A program made the position numbers and the translations under genes. Below, piece by piece: positions 1 through 13,700 of a stretch of DNA of 64,000 bases; within the stretch, counting starts at the first letter, position 1; each line of letters begins with the position of its first letter. Under the pieces are notes generated by a model. The model ran no database searches. It saw nothing but the letters and a program-made list of their open reading frames with translations, and was not told where the DNA came from. The stretch comes from Alentia gelatinosa (Eukaryota; Annelida; Polychaeta; Phyllodocida; Polynoidae), in the NCBI GenBank assembly GCA_950022655.1, contig OX465580.1:94320797-94384796 (forward strand). Reading direction: 5' to 3'.

Positions 1-356
1 CAGACACTCGTGTTAAATTAATTCATTGTGTACCTTCTTATGTCCTTTGTCACACGTCGTTTATCAAAATGAAATCAATGCATTGTACTAAAAAGGCCCA
101 TAGTTGCGATTTAGGTGCACATAATATTCACCATCAGATGAGCGTTTCTCGCCCTCCTCTGAATGATAATATGATGCTCTTAGTTGTAGAAATTTAAATG
201 AGCATTGGAGGCACCTTGACTTAATAGACTGATTTTCCAGGTCTTGATACAAGAGTCTGTTGTGCAAGTATTTTCTCATCTGGATGTCCGCGTATAATTC
301 CAGTTCGTCTTCGACGTGGACTGATGTGGAGCGTAGGCCTATATATGAGGTGTGAA
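1..356 (-). other. vg: vg 3' untranslated region (partial)
   Basis: Sequence downstream of the vg stop codon on the transcribed strand. No AATAAA or ATTAAA signal is visible on the minus strand here; only a weak GATAAA variant occurs near position 60-65. The 3' UTR therefore probably runs beyond the left edge of the window. The short open frames here are not supported as genes. Confidence 0.6.
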
Positions 357-409
357 CTAAAACCAGTACAAATCTTTACTTGGGTCCTGCACTGGGGCCT
401 CAATACCAC
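357..409 (-). CDS. vg: vg exon 4, 53-nt terminal coding end
   Basis: The acceptor is a pyrimidine-rich tract ending TTTTGTCTTTTCAG (AG at 411-410). The exon begins GT, which completes the phase-1 Gly codon from exon 3. It then reads [16 protein letters not shown] and stops at TAG (359-357). The phase, the strong acceptor and the aromatic KDLYWF ending, which I recall from invertebrate Vestigial-family C-termini (memory, not searched), together make this the last coding exon. It is too short to show as a stand-alone open frame. The same exon should continue leftward as 3' UTR. Confidence 0.85.
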
Positions 410-3400
410 CTGAAAAGACAAAAAGGGACAAAATCTTAAAAAATGTGGATGAGTTCGGGGTTTCTTCAGATTTATGATTTAACAACCATACTCAGAATTG
501 TATGAGATATACAATGGATGTAGAGTGTCAATTTCTTATCAAAAAGTGTGATTTACTAATATTGACGCGGAGGTTATTAACAGCAACAACAGACCTTTAC
601 TAGTCTGAATTTATTCATAAAGATTGTGGGTATAGCTCTGCTTATTCCGCCATGTTGTGTGCTTCTTACATGAAACTGCTCTTTTTTCTATATATAACAA
701 GTTTGAATATTCCTATATTTCCAATCATATATTTCGTCAAATGCCAAGTCTATATTTACAACTCAGTTACTTGATTGCCTTTATTTTTCCTGTGCTAAAT
801 TGCGCAATCTGGCTCTCCGATGTGATATTTGCAATGTTCAATATCTAAAGTGGGGCTCGTTGTTCAGAATATTGTGTACTTTGGTTAGGGAAAAGTACAT
901 TGTCTATACTTCAACAAGCTAGGAGTCGTTCATTTATCTTAGAATGGCATAGTTTCCATGGTCTTCCTGGTGCTATAAAAACAAGCATTCCAAGAAGGCC
1001 GCAAGACCAAGACCTGAAGCCTTAGAAAGTGACTTCGGTGAAGGGCAGGTTAAGTGTGAAAAGATATGTGCCCGTCTGTGTGGGTTTTTAACCTAAAATC
1101 CCGAATGAATTCTCTCGTGAGAAAAAATAGTAGAAATATGTCATCATAATTGTGGGATTCAATGAAAATATCTATGCTTACCCCTCAATACTTTTGAAGA
1201 AACAATTTGCATGACGTAGTATTAAAGGAGCCAATCAAACTTCCAAATTATTTTCAGTTACATATTTTAAAGGAGTATCAGGTTTTAGATGAGAATTTTT
1301 TTTTAAAGGCGGCAGTTGAGACAGGGGAAGTCATCTTTCCAACTGAGCAATGATGAATTACGCCAGATACCATGGAAACGTGCCAGACACACACGGACAG
1401 AGACGAGCAGGCGAGAACGGATTACGTCGTGCGGGAAATGTGACGAGAACTCCCTGTTTATCGCCCACTCCCACAGTGCCGCCTTCGTCCGCCAGGCGAA
1501 GTTAGTGATGAATGTCGTGTCTTCTAGATATCCCACACTTAATTGTGATTTGTGTGACAGGTTTTCCTCGACTTTCCCCTCTCTTATCAACTTGAAAGTT
1601 ATCTACAAACGTAACGCAATCCATCACACGTGCTCCTTGCGGTTCGACTATAAACTCTCCTCTGTGAGCCTAGATTTACTGCCTGGAAACCGCTCTATTT
1701 AATGTTTCTACTGCAACATATCAATTGCTGCCTCATTTTCAATTTTTCTCCACTATAGGGACCCATGCATCCGTCCATCCTTCCCTAAATACGATAAAAG
1801 TTAGAGAACCGCATTCTCGCAAGAAGGAATTCCAAACTTGCCCACCGAACGTATAAACAAAATTTCAAAAGTTGGCGGTGCTCCATAACAGCAATGTGGC
1901 GGCGTAAAAGGTGTTAGCCCGTCAAACATAACACACGCCGAGAGTTGTAAGCATGTTTCAGGCCACGTCTAGGGTGTACAGCGCCACAGTGGGCGATGAG
2001 GGAGCGGCCAGGCTGGTGGTGGAGTAGGTGGGTCGGCCTTGATTAGTCGGCCTGGGCTGTGTTTTCCTCTGGATGTTTCCAGCAGGCGGCAGCTGCTCCT
2101 GCTAAGTCACAACTAAGCACGGCCCTTCCTACTGTCGGACACATCCTTGATGCACAAGCAGCTCAGGTTTGAACTACCTCCATTTTATGTGTTAAAGAGG
2201 TCGGTTTGTGTAAACAGGTGAGTAGGGTCCCAATGGCTGGAGGCCAGTATTGCAGCTGCCAGGCTGATATACACGACTACAGTCAAATGTGTGTTATCAA
2301 TGTGTGATATACGTTAAAGCAAAACCACTTAAAACCAACGTAACGTGCAGACTACTGAGGCGATTAATCCACTATTACAACCTTCGAATATATCTCCTCC
2401 CTTTATATCACGTCCGGGATTACAGAATAATTTGCCTGCAGACAGCAATACAGAAATAGCCAGAGCTATTTACTGTATGTAAAATATGTGTTTATCCCAA
2501 ACCCCCATTTAGCATACACGTATATACATACATACATAATGTATATGTTATATGTGTGTGTATGTGTGTGTATTTATGATCGGTATTTCTGTTGGATCCA
2601 CGGTTCTTCTGGTTCAAGTGAAGCAGGATTGATACATCACTTCCTCGTCCAATAGTTTCCTCTAGCTACACCAACTAGCATAGAGAGAACCAGACACAGA
2701 TCTAAGGCGGAAGTGAGGGGTATTACTGTGTGTGCTAATTATCGCCCAACCAGAGTCATCCCAGACCAGCGTTCTCCGGGGGCTTGCCCGATACCCCAAA
2801 ACCACTCTCTGCCCGGACACTTAACATACCAGCCCCGCTCCCCAACCGCAGCCGGGGCCTCGCCATTCCTGACGTGTTCTCTCTTTATCCACATTACTTG
2901 TCCGTCATTGATCTCCACCCAGGACGAAGATTAGCGTCATAATTCGTCGGGTTTGAATGGGTGGAGCCTGGATGGTTGCGATCACCATCAAGTCCTATCA
3001 GAAGGAGTTTCTTGTAGCTCATCCTTCTTATTCACATTAATTAGGTGTGTGGGAAGTCAAATTGATTCTGACCTAATTCCCCGAGAGTCTGTACATGTTC
3101 TTCATGTTTTATCTTATTCATGGATTGGTTATTGATAGAGTGAAACAATCCCAAGCCTAAGTAGTTTATGGAGATGACACTTTAACTCTGGCCCTAATAT
3201 ATATAAACGAACTATAGATTATGACTTGGGAGTCCTTCCGTAATCTGAAACATTGAATCTGAAATAGGAGTTTTATCTATAAGAGCAGACTGTTTGAATA
3301 ACACTCGATATATATCGTGATTAAATGCCTGACATCCGTCATTTGTCTGGGCAATGGGTAGAACATGCTTAATTGCCAGTAAAAGAATCCATTAAGCCCC

Positions 3401-6400
3401 AGTCGTTGTTCGGTTTAACCCGCCTGACCTTAATCAAAAGGGCAGACGATATCAGCGCTCTTCCCGCTAAAAAATAAAAACCTCAATCACGTCCGCCTGC
3501 CATACATCAGGGAATCAAGTGCATCTGAGCCCTTCAGCTCCTCCAACTCCCCTCCCCTCCCGACGCCCCCTCCCAATGCCCAGTCCCTGCCTTCGTCAGT
3601 ACGTCGAAATCCTCTGCCGGACAGAAGCGTCGAGGTAGTACCCAGGGATGCAGACGCAGGGCAATAAATTGTGCACTTTATTTAGAGATCGATATTGTCT
3701 TCTTATTAATTTTTCTTGTCGGTGGCGAGTGGCGCAGTGACGGGGGCACAATGGCGGCCATTGTGCCACCAGGCTGCGTCGCGGGCGTCTCCCAGCAGGA
3801 GGAATGCGCCAATAGGCGAGCGCCAATTACCTGTACGTGTCCGACGCTATTATTACTACGCCCTCCTCACCGCCACCTCATTTATCCTCCCGCGACGCTC
3901 GTCTATCACGTGACACACCGGAAAATAGGGCGCACCATGAAAGTTAATATACACAGGTTAGAAGGGGCGGCGTCTTCGGCCGGATCGAGGATTAATATCT
4001 GGCGGGGAAGGCACGGAGTTCAACAAAGTGCCGGCCGCGTGATATGGGCGACAGTCAGCGCGCGGTGCGCGGTCAGCCACGGCGAATGGAGAGTGGAGTA
4101 TATAGTGGGATGTAGGAGGAGCCTGGAGACAGGCAGTGGGCACTGCAGTCTGAGGGAGAGAATAGATAGGGTACCAGGAAGCAGGGGTTAAAGGATGCAG
4201 GAGGCGGGGAGACGTGATTGGATGGCGAGCGGCGGAGATGAGAAGTGAGTGGGGGTGGCGGGGAGGTGGGGGACGGGGAGGGAGGTTGTAGAGGAACAAC
4301 GGCCGACAGACCGGAAGCAGGCAGAAGTCTGCCGCAGTAGAGACCCGGGGAACACCTGGTGATAAATGGCACATCGATAGAACGAAAAACTGCAGGCAGA
4401 AAATCAACGGACCTTTTCTATGTTAAGGAGGAGATGAACTTCAGGTGCAAAGACTGTGGGCGGGAATAAATTGGATTTAACACCTCATACCTTGCAGTAG
4501 TCGCAAGCGTCTCACATTACGTCAGTATCACGTAAATATTAAACCCGCTTCATCTAAACACGTTTCTCATAAATCCCTAAATCAAAGGCTATAGCAGGTG
4601 TCTGACTTTCTCGCCATTTGTCATCTGTTAACCTGATAATATTGTGATAAATTTCACTGCTGTATGGGATCCCTTACTTCAACATGATCTGATGACATGT
4701 CGTCTATTTTCGTCCTGCATTCGCACGGTGAAGCATTTACATACTTTAATTTGATTCTGTTCATACCATTCAGTGAATGATGAGCTCATGGATAGATATC
4801 AAGAATCGAATGTCACAAGCACACAGAAGTTAATCGTTGGAGTTTTGGTCTAATATATCGCCGTATAAATTGAAGAAATCGGAGTGTATGAACCTTAACC
4901 ACCCCATCTAACTGGAGCTGTTGAAGGGGGGTGAGGCGGGCGGGCGGGCGGGAGGTGGCGAGGCTCTGGGAATATGGCGGACAGGCATAGCTTCACCAAG
5001 GAGACGGTCGTCTCCGTGACAACGAGCAGACCCACTCAGGAGATCACAGTTCACAGAGAACAAGACCAGGGAGGGCCTCGAATCACACGCCAGCGGCACG
5101 CAACTAAGCCAGGCGACCTCACGTATGATCCTACCATAATTCTCAAATGGGCATAGGCCTACATCACATCTAATCTCTCACCTGAAGATGTGGTTAGGTC
5201 CAAACAGGAAAATCCTCAATACCGCACACATCAGTCGGGTAATCCTCCCGTGCTCATTCTAGTTTTCCACAACAATAAAACTCGGAGCAACTTTGCCACA
5301 AGCGAGCCTTTCCTGAGATTAACATTTCAAGTCTTTGCGTCATAAATCTATATACACAGCACACTGTGGAACACAATCTATATTTCTACTGTTCAACTGA
5401 GTGTTAGTATTTGTTAATGATGAGCAGTGTTAATCTATAGTCTGTTAATGGTTGTTTCAAAGACAACTTTGGAGTAATTACTTAAAAAAATGTGGGGTAA
5501 GCCAAGACATGAGCTCACAAGCATTTGCAACTTAGCAACGCTTAACGGTGCGGCTAAATTCTTTATGAGGAAATTTTTTGTCCGAGCTGGTGGCCACCAC
5601 CTCCTCTTTGATTTGGTCTTGATATATACCGTCAAAAATTTACTCAGGTTTAGAAATCCGCAATCATCAAGCAATTGAATATTTTCTGTATACGACGCGG
5701 TAATGGCCTCATCTGATCAGAGCAGTACCCATGGCCTGGTTTCAGAAGAACAAGGTAGGGTAAGAGCAAGAGACTATATCTAACTAATTTTCTCTAAGTT
5801 TGTAATGGCTTATGAAAATACACACATCAGCAAGCAGACACTCAGCAGGCGGATGGAGACGTATAGAAGAGATACGTACTTACCAGCCGAGATGGCTGAG
5901 TGAAGATGATGCGCTGTGTCATGGTGACTGGCCAGATTCGGGGCCCCTAGACTCTCGGCGTGATACCTGCTGCCCCAATGTCCTTCCATGGAGTGCTTTC
6001 CAAGGTCACACTGTCCGCCCACGGCGCCCAGTCGCCCGGATCCCAGAAGTGACCCGTAGTGGGGTTGGAACCGACTCGTGCCCGAGATGGTCGCTGCGTA
6101 CGCCATGTCGTGCACATTGTGATGCGCATGCCCGGAGTAGGGCGCGCTGTGCGTCTGTGACGTCAGGGAGTAACGCCAGGGATCGCCACCGAGTGACGAC
6201 ATAGAGTGAAGTGGTGACGTCATGTAGGCGTCACCAGAAGACGAGTGCAGCGTGCCGAGCGGATCCGGATGTGAGAGCGAAGACGAGGCTGCTTGGTGGT
6301 AGCTGCTATTCCAGAATGAGGCTGGGAAGTTTCGTTGCGACATGGGAGATGTACCTGCTGTGTTAATAGAAAAAGAAACAGGGTAGAATTCGTAGTCTTC

Positions 6401-9400
6401 ATGTCACCTAAGAGATTTCTATATCAAGATAGCATTAACATTTCGCCATATAAAGTATCTATGCTGTAATTTTGTTATATGGATTTTATCTCGAATTTTC
6501 TTTTTACCTGGCAAAGTTATTCCTCTTTAGCACATCGACAAATGATTATCTGATATCATTGAAATTATCTATAAGAAATTATACATGTATATCAACCTGG
6601 AAAATAGAGTGACATACGTAGGTAATGTTAATGATTATGAGTTATCAGTGCAAGATAAACTTTTAACCTACATAATAATGATATAGAGTAACATATAATG
6701 CTTATGGATATCGAATGTTGATAAAACAATTATTCTATGTATCTCTATAATTGAATCAGTGCCAGCGTCAGTATAATTGTGCCGAAAAGGCAGATGGGAA
6801 GAAACAAAAACATAAAAGAGCCAGGTATAAAAAGTGAATATACGCTCCTAACCCTATCAATGTTGACTAGATTAAACCATCTCACCTTCCTACACATCCC
6901 ACCTTACAACCTCAGGAGGACCTACCTGACGCCCAGGTAACATGTCCTATTGTCTAAACAAACATTGTGGGACCTCCTCCCTTACCCCCTCAAAGCCACC
7001 CACATATCCTACCTGCATACCACCCTTACCTGCATGCGAGCTCTCCCCACCCTGGCATGGGAGTCTGCTGGGGTCATATGGGTACGAACAGTATAGCTGG
7101 CTTTATAATAACTGGAGGTTACCGCCCGTCTGTGTGTGTGTTTATCTCCTCCGTGGGCCGGAGGTGGCAACCTGGAGGAATCTAGGCTAAATGTGTGCGT
7201 TGGCAGGGCGCCCCGCGTACCCGATAAGGCGCGGATAGGTGAGTATCACACGCCTCCGGGTTGATACCAGCTATTCTGCACCCTTGCCCTAGGGTCAGGT
7301 ATTGGGCTGACACGGATGGTGATCTGCCACTGACAGCCCGGTAATCTGAGACAAACCTAGAACGTCATTGTGCTAATATTCTTAAGGGTTTTTTTAAACT
7401 CAATTTTTACTTGTAATTCTTTAATTTGGTAATTTATTTCCAGAGTGTTTGTTTTACAATAGCAAGTGGATTGGATAAACCCTAATCTTTGTTAACCATT
7501 TAGAATATGATTGCTCTCAATTGTTTCTTGCTAAAGGCGATCAAATGGACGAAACACAAGAACACAATGTGCAATCAAAGCCAGAACAGTCAACATGTCG
7601 ATGTTTATACGTGTGTGTGTGTTCCAATCAAAACATAGGATTTTGACTATTTGGTTATTGCGATTACATAAGCAAACGTCTTTTTAAAAGAACACAATGG
7701 GATATATTAACTTTGCTTTACGCGCGTCAGAACACCATACATGTATAAATACATGTATGTATGTATGTATGTATGTATGTATGTATGTATGTATGTATGT
7801 ATGTATGTATGTATGTATGTATGTATGTATGTATGTATAAATACGTGTAGGGTGTATACGGTGTACTTGTGCATGCATATACATTATATGTATGAATCTG
7901 TAAATGTATGTAAATATGTATTCATGCGCAGGTATTTTCTCTCTCCCTCCATCTACACAGGCATAGAATGAAGAGAAAGATTAATGCTACTCTATATAGT
8001 CCCAGTGGTCGTAGTAGCGAAGATTAATAGTACTATATAGGTACTGTTAAATACGCTAACATGATGTAAGAAATGATCACACGATTCGAGTCACGTGAGA
8101 TGGTGCGAGATGACGCGAGACGGGAAGATGCGCTGAGGGCACACATGGAAGTCGCCATCTTATCTCACTGCCGAACGGACGGAGGTGTTCGCCGTTGGGT
8201 GAAGGTATGAATCCTTATCAGGATGGAGATGGTTTCTAGGCAGAGTACCACTGATACGTTGTGACTTGGTGTCAGGATGGAAAGCAAAGCGATACGTTTA
8301 CAAAGCACATAAAATTATACACGCTCTCTTCCATTCATGGCCCTTGATAATTTGCGAGCCAATTTATGTTCTTGCTCTTGTCATATTGCTTAGGTAATTT
8401 GACATGACACATTATTTCACTTGTAGATGGTGTCTGACATGGTTTATATCTAAACATCTAGTTGAACATAGATTATGTGCATCTATATTTTGTATGTTGT
8501 GATAAGCCCGCCAAAATAACATATAACTTTCTATAGGTTTGTGGACATATGCACACCATTAACTACACATGTGGGTGAATGTTAGAGCATAAATTTTGAA
8601 ATTCTCTCGGAAATTACCATCTGGAATTAGTTCACTAGATAGCGTACATTATCTATGCGTGTGTGAGTATGACGTGTGTGTGTGCGCGCGTGTCTTCATA
8701 TTGACATATACAGCTTCATATCTGGAGCGAAGGTTAAACAATACATTTTTTATTCTATATTCTGCAAGGTCCTGTGAGTGGTCCGCAGTCGGGCCCGTTA
8801 CGCGAGGCGGCCGATGGAACAGAGGTGCGCGGCGGGCGAGCGGCAAGTTGGTCGGCGCGTCGCGGGCAGCGCGGAATCTTTTACAATTCATTTGTTGTTT
8901 ACCAATAATATGTCACGTATCATCATATGACAACCCATTGGTAATTCCAAGAGCAAAAGAGCAGAAACGGGCTGCGTGGGTCGGCGTAGAGGGTGGCCTA
9001 GTGAATGTAACCCGCACCCAGGTAAGGCAAGACGGTGCGCATCGCAGATATCGCCGGGCAGGATGCATGCACCCCGGGCTGTCTGCCTAGTGCGGCCAGG
9101 TGAACGAACTCGGACTGGGGCGAATACTTCATGCTGAATATTGGGGGCTTGGCAACAGTTACGATGGTATCACAGTGAGATTGCGCCCCGGTTACGCCTG
9201 AGTGGCGGAGAGCCTACAGCGACTGCCGGCAAATATAAAGCTCAGCGGCCTGCGAGCCGTGTGTGGCGGGGAGACGGGTGGAAGGCCGCGGGTGGCGTCG
9301 GGCGGCAGGCGGCTATCAGCGAGCAACGATAGCGACACGAGGTAGCGGCAGACCCGACGACGCAGGCACAACACACGTGCCGGGCAGGGCGCCGGCGCAC

Positions 9401-10596
9401 CTGGCCAGCCGACCACCCCGTGACCGGGCGCTGACAGCGGGCTGACCGGCGCCCGGGCGGCACGTGGCCGGCGCCCGCGGACCCGACTCCGCGCGTGGCG
9501 TTCGGGGCCCGGCGCTGTGAGATGGATCAGCTGGCCCCCGCCTCTGGACCGCGGATCGCTTCGTACAGGAGTTGCTTACACTTCCCATATATCTAGTTAC
9601 GCGAGAAGGTCTTAGTACATGTGTATAGGCCACCTACACTTTGTTTGCCAATACTCTCCATGTGATGTTTGGAAACGATGCAATTTATAAAAAAAAAGGG
9701 TTTTTTTTCTATTATTTAAATACAAATACAATGTGTGTTGATGATGTGGAGCTATCGTGACTTTAAAAAATACATCATGCTTCTTTCTTTTGCGATGGAA
9801 TGCTAAATTCCGACTGCAGCGTGTATCATATAGTCTATAGGAACAGTGCGAGACACACATGATAAACTATTGCAGTTGTCCCGAGCCATATTTATGGTTT
9901 GTATCATCAGCGGAGTTGTGGGTGTGTTATGATCAATGACCCATCAGAAATTAGATTAAGGAAAATGTGCGAAAACTGTGCGGTTTGGCCCTTACTGAAA
10001 AACTAATAACGGGAAAATCTACCTGGCTTGTATGTGTTATACACTTATGACATCAACCTGTTTCGATAAGGATAATTTTGAGAGTGCCATGACATAGGCC
10101 TACATATATGTATAGCACGTGCATATTTATAAACAATATTTGCAACATGTATATGTGTTTATAAACAACCATGATCCCCCATTTGAATGAGAATGATTTT
10201 TATCTATGACATACGCACTAAAGATAGTCCTATTATACCTGAAATCCTGGAGGCCCTATCTCCGTCCAAAGTGAAGTACACATATGTAATTCACCTGGAC
10301 CCGGCAGGCCTATAGAACCACTCCACATCTTCGCTATTATGAATGAGACAGTGCATCAATTACACCCAATTCCAGCAGGGTAGCTCCATGGCAACATAGA
10401 CTGACGTCATCAGGCTCGGTAATGTTTTTATATCCAGGACTGTCCAGCGGAAGAGAATATTCTATAACAATGATTCATATCTATAGAACCTTCGACTCTT
10501 AAATACCCTTGATATAATGTAATACCACTGTTAAATGAAACAGATGATAATTACAGGTATCAACTTTAGTGCGTTAGTGCTGACTTAAAAGCTGGT

Positions 10597-10674
<78 letters not shown>

Positions 10675-10690
10675 TATATACATATATATG

Positions 10691-10750
<60 letters not shown>

Positions 10751-13700
10751 GCATCGAGGTTGAATCAAACCTTACATTCTTTGATGTTTAAAGCTGTTTG
10801 GTGATGGTCTGTATCTCCAGCCCTAGCTGTAGCCCATTCTCTTCAAATGTACACAAGATTTCCGATCTCTACCAATCGTCGTCGTTTTACGGAACAAACA
10901 GACCATGAGTGGTCCACATTTTGAATGAGTGAGATATTCTGTGGGAACTAAAGCGCTGAGTCCAGTTCTTAAAATCAGAGAAAAGGAATATTTCTTAGAA
11001 CAGGATATTGTCTCAGCTATAGGCAAAGCTTTTTTTAGGATGTTTTCTTTTGTAAAACAGTCCCACATGAGTTTGGTTGTGGTGGTTGGGAGAGGAGATG
11101 AGAGACCATGCTCCGGACTACATGGCACCTGGTCTGACTATATACTGAGCTGCTCAGGTGGCCGCACTCACTGACCACTCGCTGACCGCTGAGTCACCTC
11201 TACACCTCGAGCACCTAGCGATGGTTCAAGACCAGAGAACTGCCCAGCACATAGACATCCCAGTTTGATATATTTAATGTTGGAAGTCTTGTCCAGTCGA
11301 AAGTAATTAGTGATCAAGACGAAATGACATAAGAGTAATTCCTGATGAGCTGCAGGGCCAGGCTTGCTGAGCATATCAATTGTAATGTCGGATTCTGATG
11401 ACGTTAAGGACATCCACTTTAACAGCTTATTTTTGTATAGTCTTGTCTCTCTCCTCAGTCGTTTTTCAGTGATCCTAAGCATTATGACACGTTTGACCCG
11501 CTGTAGGAATATGTAAAGTTATGTTTCTTGTTCAGAGTGCACTTTTGTAACAATACACGCATGTGAATTATTCAGATAGCCCATTTAACAGTTGCTTATT
11601 ACCTTGCATATCCCAGCAATTAATTCAAAGACTTGTTACGAGCGATTGGAAAAAGCATGATCCAAGGAAGATCAATCTAAATAAGAGAAAAAACTGATGC
11701 ATTCAGATTTGATGTAGTTCAGGATATCTACAGTAATTATTTACCTGCTGGAACTCTACACACTTGTAATATTACAAATTGCTCTCATTTCCAACACCAC
11801 CGTATTTCTTATATAAAAAAGGGAGGGGAGGACATTATTACGTGAAATCCTATAGAGCAATATACATTTATAAAGCTATACTATAATTTGACCAAGACAT
11901 TCATTTATTTGTTTAACGCCAGACGTCGTAAGAGAGTCAATATATCAAACCGGAAGTTCAACTAGAGCTGCACTATAAGTGCCTTTTACCTAATATAGAT
12001 ACTTTAAATTCGTAGGAGAGAAAGATGGTGTCATTGTATTAGCTTGTGCACCAATCAAAGGGGACCAATTAGAAATAGTGAATCCTAATCCCTATTTTGG
12101 TCTTGGACGCTGTCTTTTTTCTCCCTACTTAATGCCTGTTTTGTAGCAATAGGCCCACCCGACATGCATCACACTTGAACGATGATGGCCGCCCGCATCT
12201 AACACGTGTACGCCCCCTCTTACTTCCTGATCTGCGCGCGCATCCAGGTGTACTGAACAGGAAAACACGATTTGCTCCAACCGGAAGTGGCAACACTCAT
12301 CGCCTGGGGCAATTCCGTTTTGATCAGAGAACCTCGTTCTGAATCCAGTGTAAAGATTCAAGTTTTCCAGGTGTAGATGAGATATCAATGTCCATCTTAA
12401 GAGAACACTTAGATTTTCTCATTATATTCCGAAAGTTACTGCAGCTACTAGAACCATCTATTTTTCCAGTTGTTTGCCGAGCAGGCCACCAGGGGGTGCC
12501 TTGTATATAGGTGTGGTCCTGCAGGAGGAGCTGGTGGTGAGAGCTGCTCCCAATGGAGGGCAATGAGGGGGCTAACGCGCATTTACACAGATGGGGGAGC
12601 AGGACGGGGCCCTTATGGCGGCCCCACGGGTCTTTCCCCAGGAGAAGGCAGTCGGGCAGACTCAGGGTCGGGTTTCCCGCAGACCTCTGTCTTCCTGCCA
12701 ATTAATCCCTGCTCGTTTGAGTGGCGGTCTGCATCCTCTGGTCGAGGTGTGCGCGCGTGCTGTGTGTGGCGTCTGAGAAAGCTGTAGGTAGACACACAGG
12801 GGGTCGGGTGGTTCCGGGCGGTACGCAGTAGGATGTGTGCCTGCATGGGTACCGTTTAGGCTTCACGCAGCCAACATCCGGTTTATCAACTTTATTTAAA
12901 AAAACAAAGGAGTATGCAGTTGATATCAATATTATACATAGCATAGTTGACCTACAACTTTTGAGAATGTCACATCTAGGCCTATGCCATGTAAACTGAC
13001 GTGTATATGTATACTAAGCAAATATCCTCTTAGCCCCCAAGACTCACTGCCCCTCTAGGCTCCTGCTTTTAAAATCTGTGTTGTGAATGTGATGATCACT
13101 GATGTTGATACCTGCTTTTTACACAAATATAAAACACACGTCTTCCATCACGTCACACGCCTCGATGAACTCGAGGCAACTGTCAACATTGATGATACAG
13201 ATTTATTCGACTTGTCAGTCTCTCAGCCATGTGACGTGCCTCGCCCTGTCTGTTCACCACAGAATCTGCCCCTCCAGCCACAAGAGGGCGTGGTGGTGAC
13301 AGTACTTACCCCACCCCACCGCGGCACAGCCCTCCGGGTGATGACCACCGTCGTCGCCAGGTGGCAGGCATCACTCAACGGCCACCAGTCGCCAACAGAG
13401 GGCGCCACGTGTGGCCAGTTACGTCAGGTTCCGGTATACGTCGGTGCGTGCGCAAAGCGGATGTGTTGCCTTCTGGCGGTCGGGCATGGAACCAGACCCG
13501 TTCTTACTGCGTAATGACACGCGCGCGTTCACGTGGTAACGGCAACATGCGTACATGTGCGAGACAACAAACACCTCCTTATTTAAAGATCGACGTCAAG
13601 TAGGCAGGCCCTTCGTTACACTTATGATGTGCTGGGGCATTGGATCTTAATCACAGCCTTCAAATTTCCCTTTATATTTGAGTACACAAGTATATTATGA

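Larger units (their letters stand above)
410..5883 (-). other. vg: vg intron 3 (5.5 kb)
   Basis: Non-coding by structure. It contains a CpG-rich, GC-rich island at about 3530-4330, a palindromic SOX-like site at 3745-3767, and a second GC-rich patch at about 4910-5120 with a 60-codon plus-strand frame. Canonical Su(H)-type words (TGTGGGAA, 3048-3055) and a CCGCCATGTTG word (647-657) occur. Elsewhere the sequence is AT-rich and I see nothing else. Confidence 0.85.

Noticed and set aside
3958..4407. Pro-rich minus-strand frames of 99-149 codons
   Set aside because: GC-rich composition lowers stop frequency; no domain, and overlapping frames on both strands are equally open.
5810..5883. Extension of vg exon 3 through the intron 3 donor to a stop near 5810
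   Set aside because: A consensus GTAAGT donor and a phase-matched terminal exon at 409 give a better C-terminus; could still be a minor isoform.
5812..6204. 130-codon plus-strand frame
   Set aside because: Shadow of vg exon 3 on the opposite strand.
7684..7971. Met-Tyr-Val-Cys and Thr-Tyr-Ile-His frames over ATGT repeats (also 19361-19794)
   Set aside because: Direct translations of the tetranucleotide repeat.
10566..10768. Ile-Tyr repeat open frames over AT microsatellites (also near 19.5, 26.1 and 26.5 kb)
   Set aside because: They are translations of AT dinucleotide repeats, not genes.
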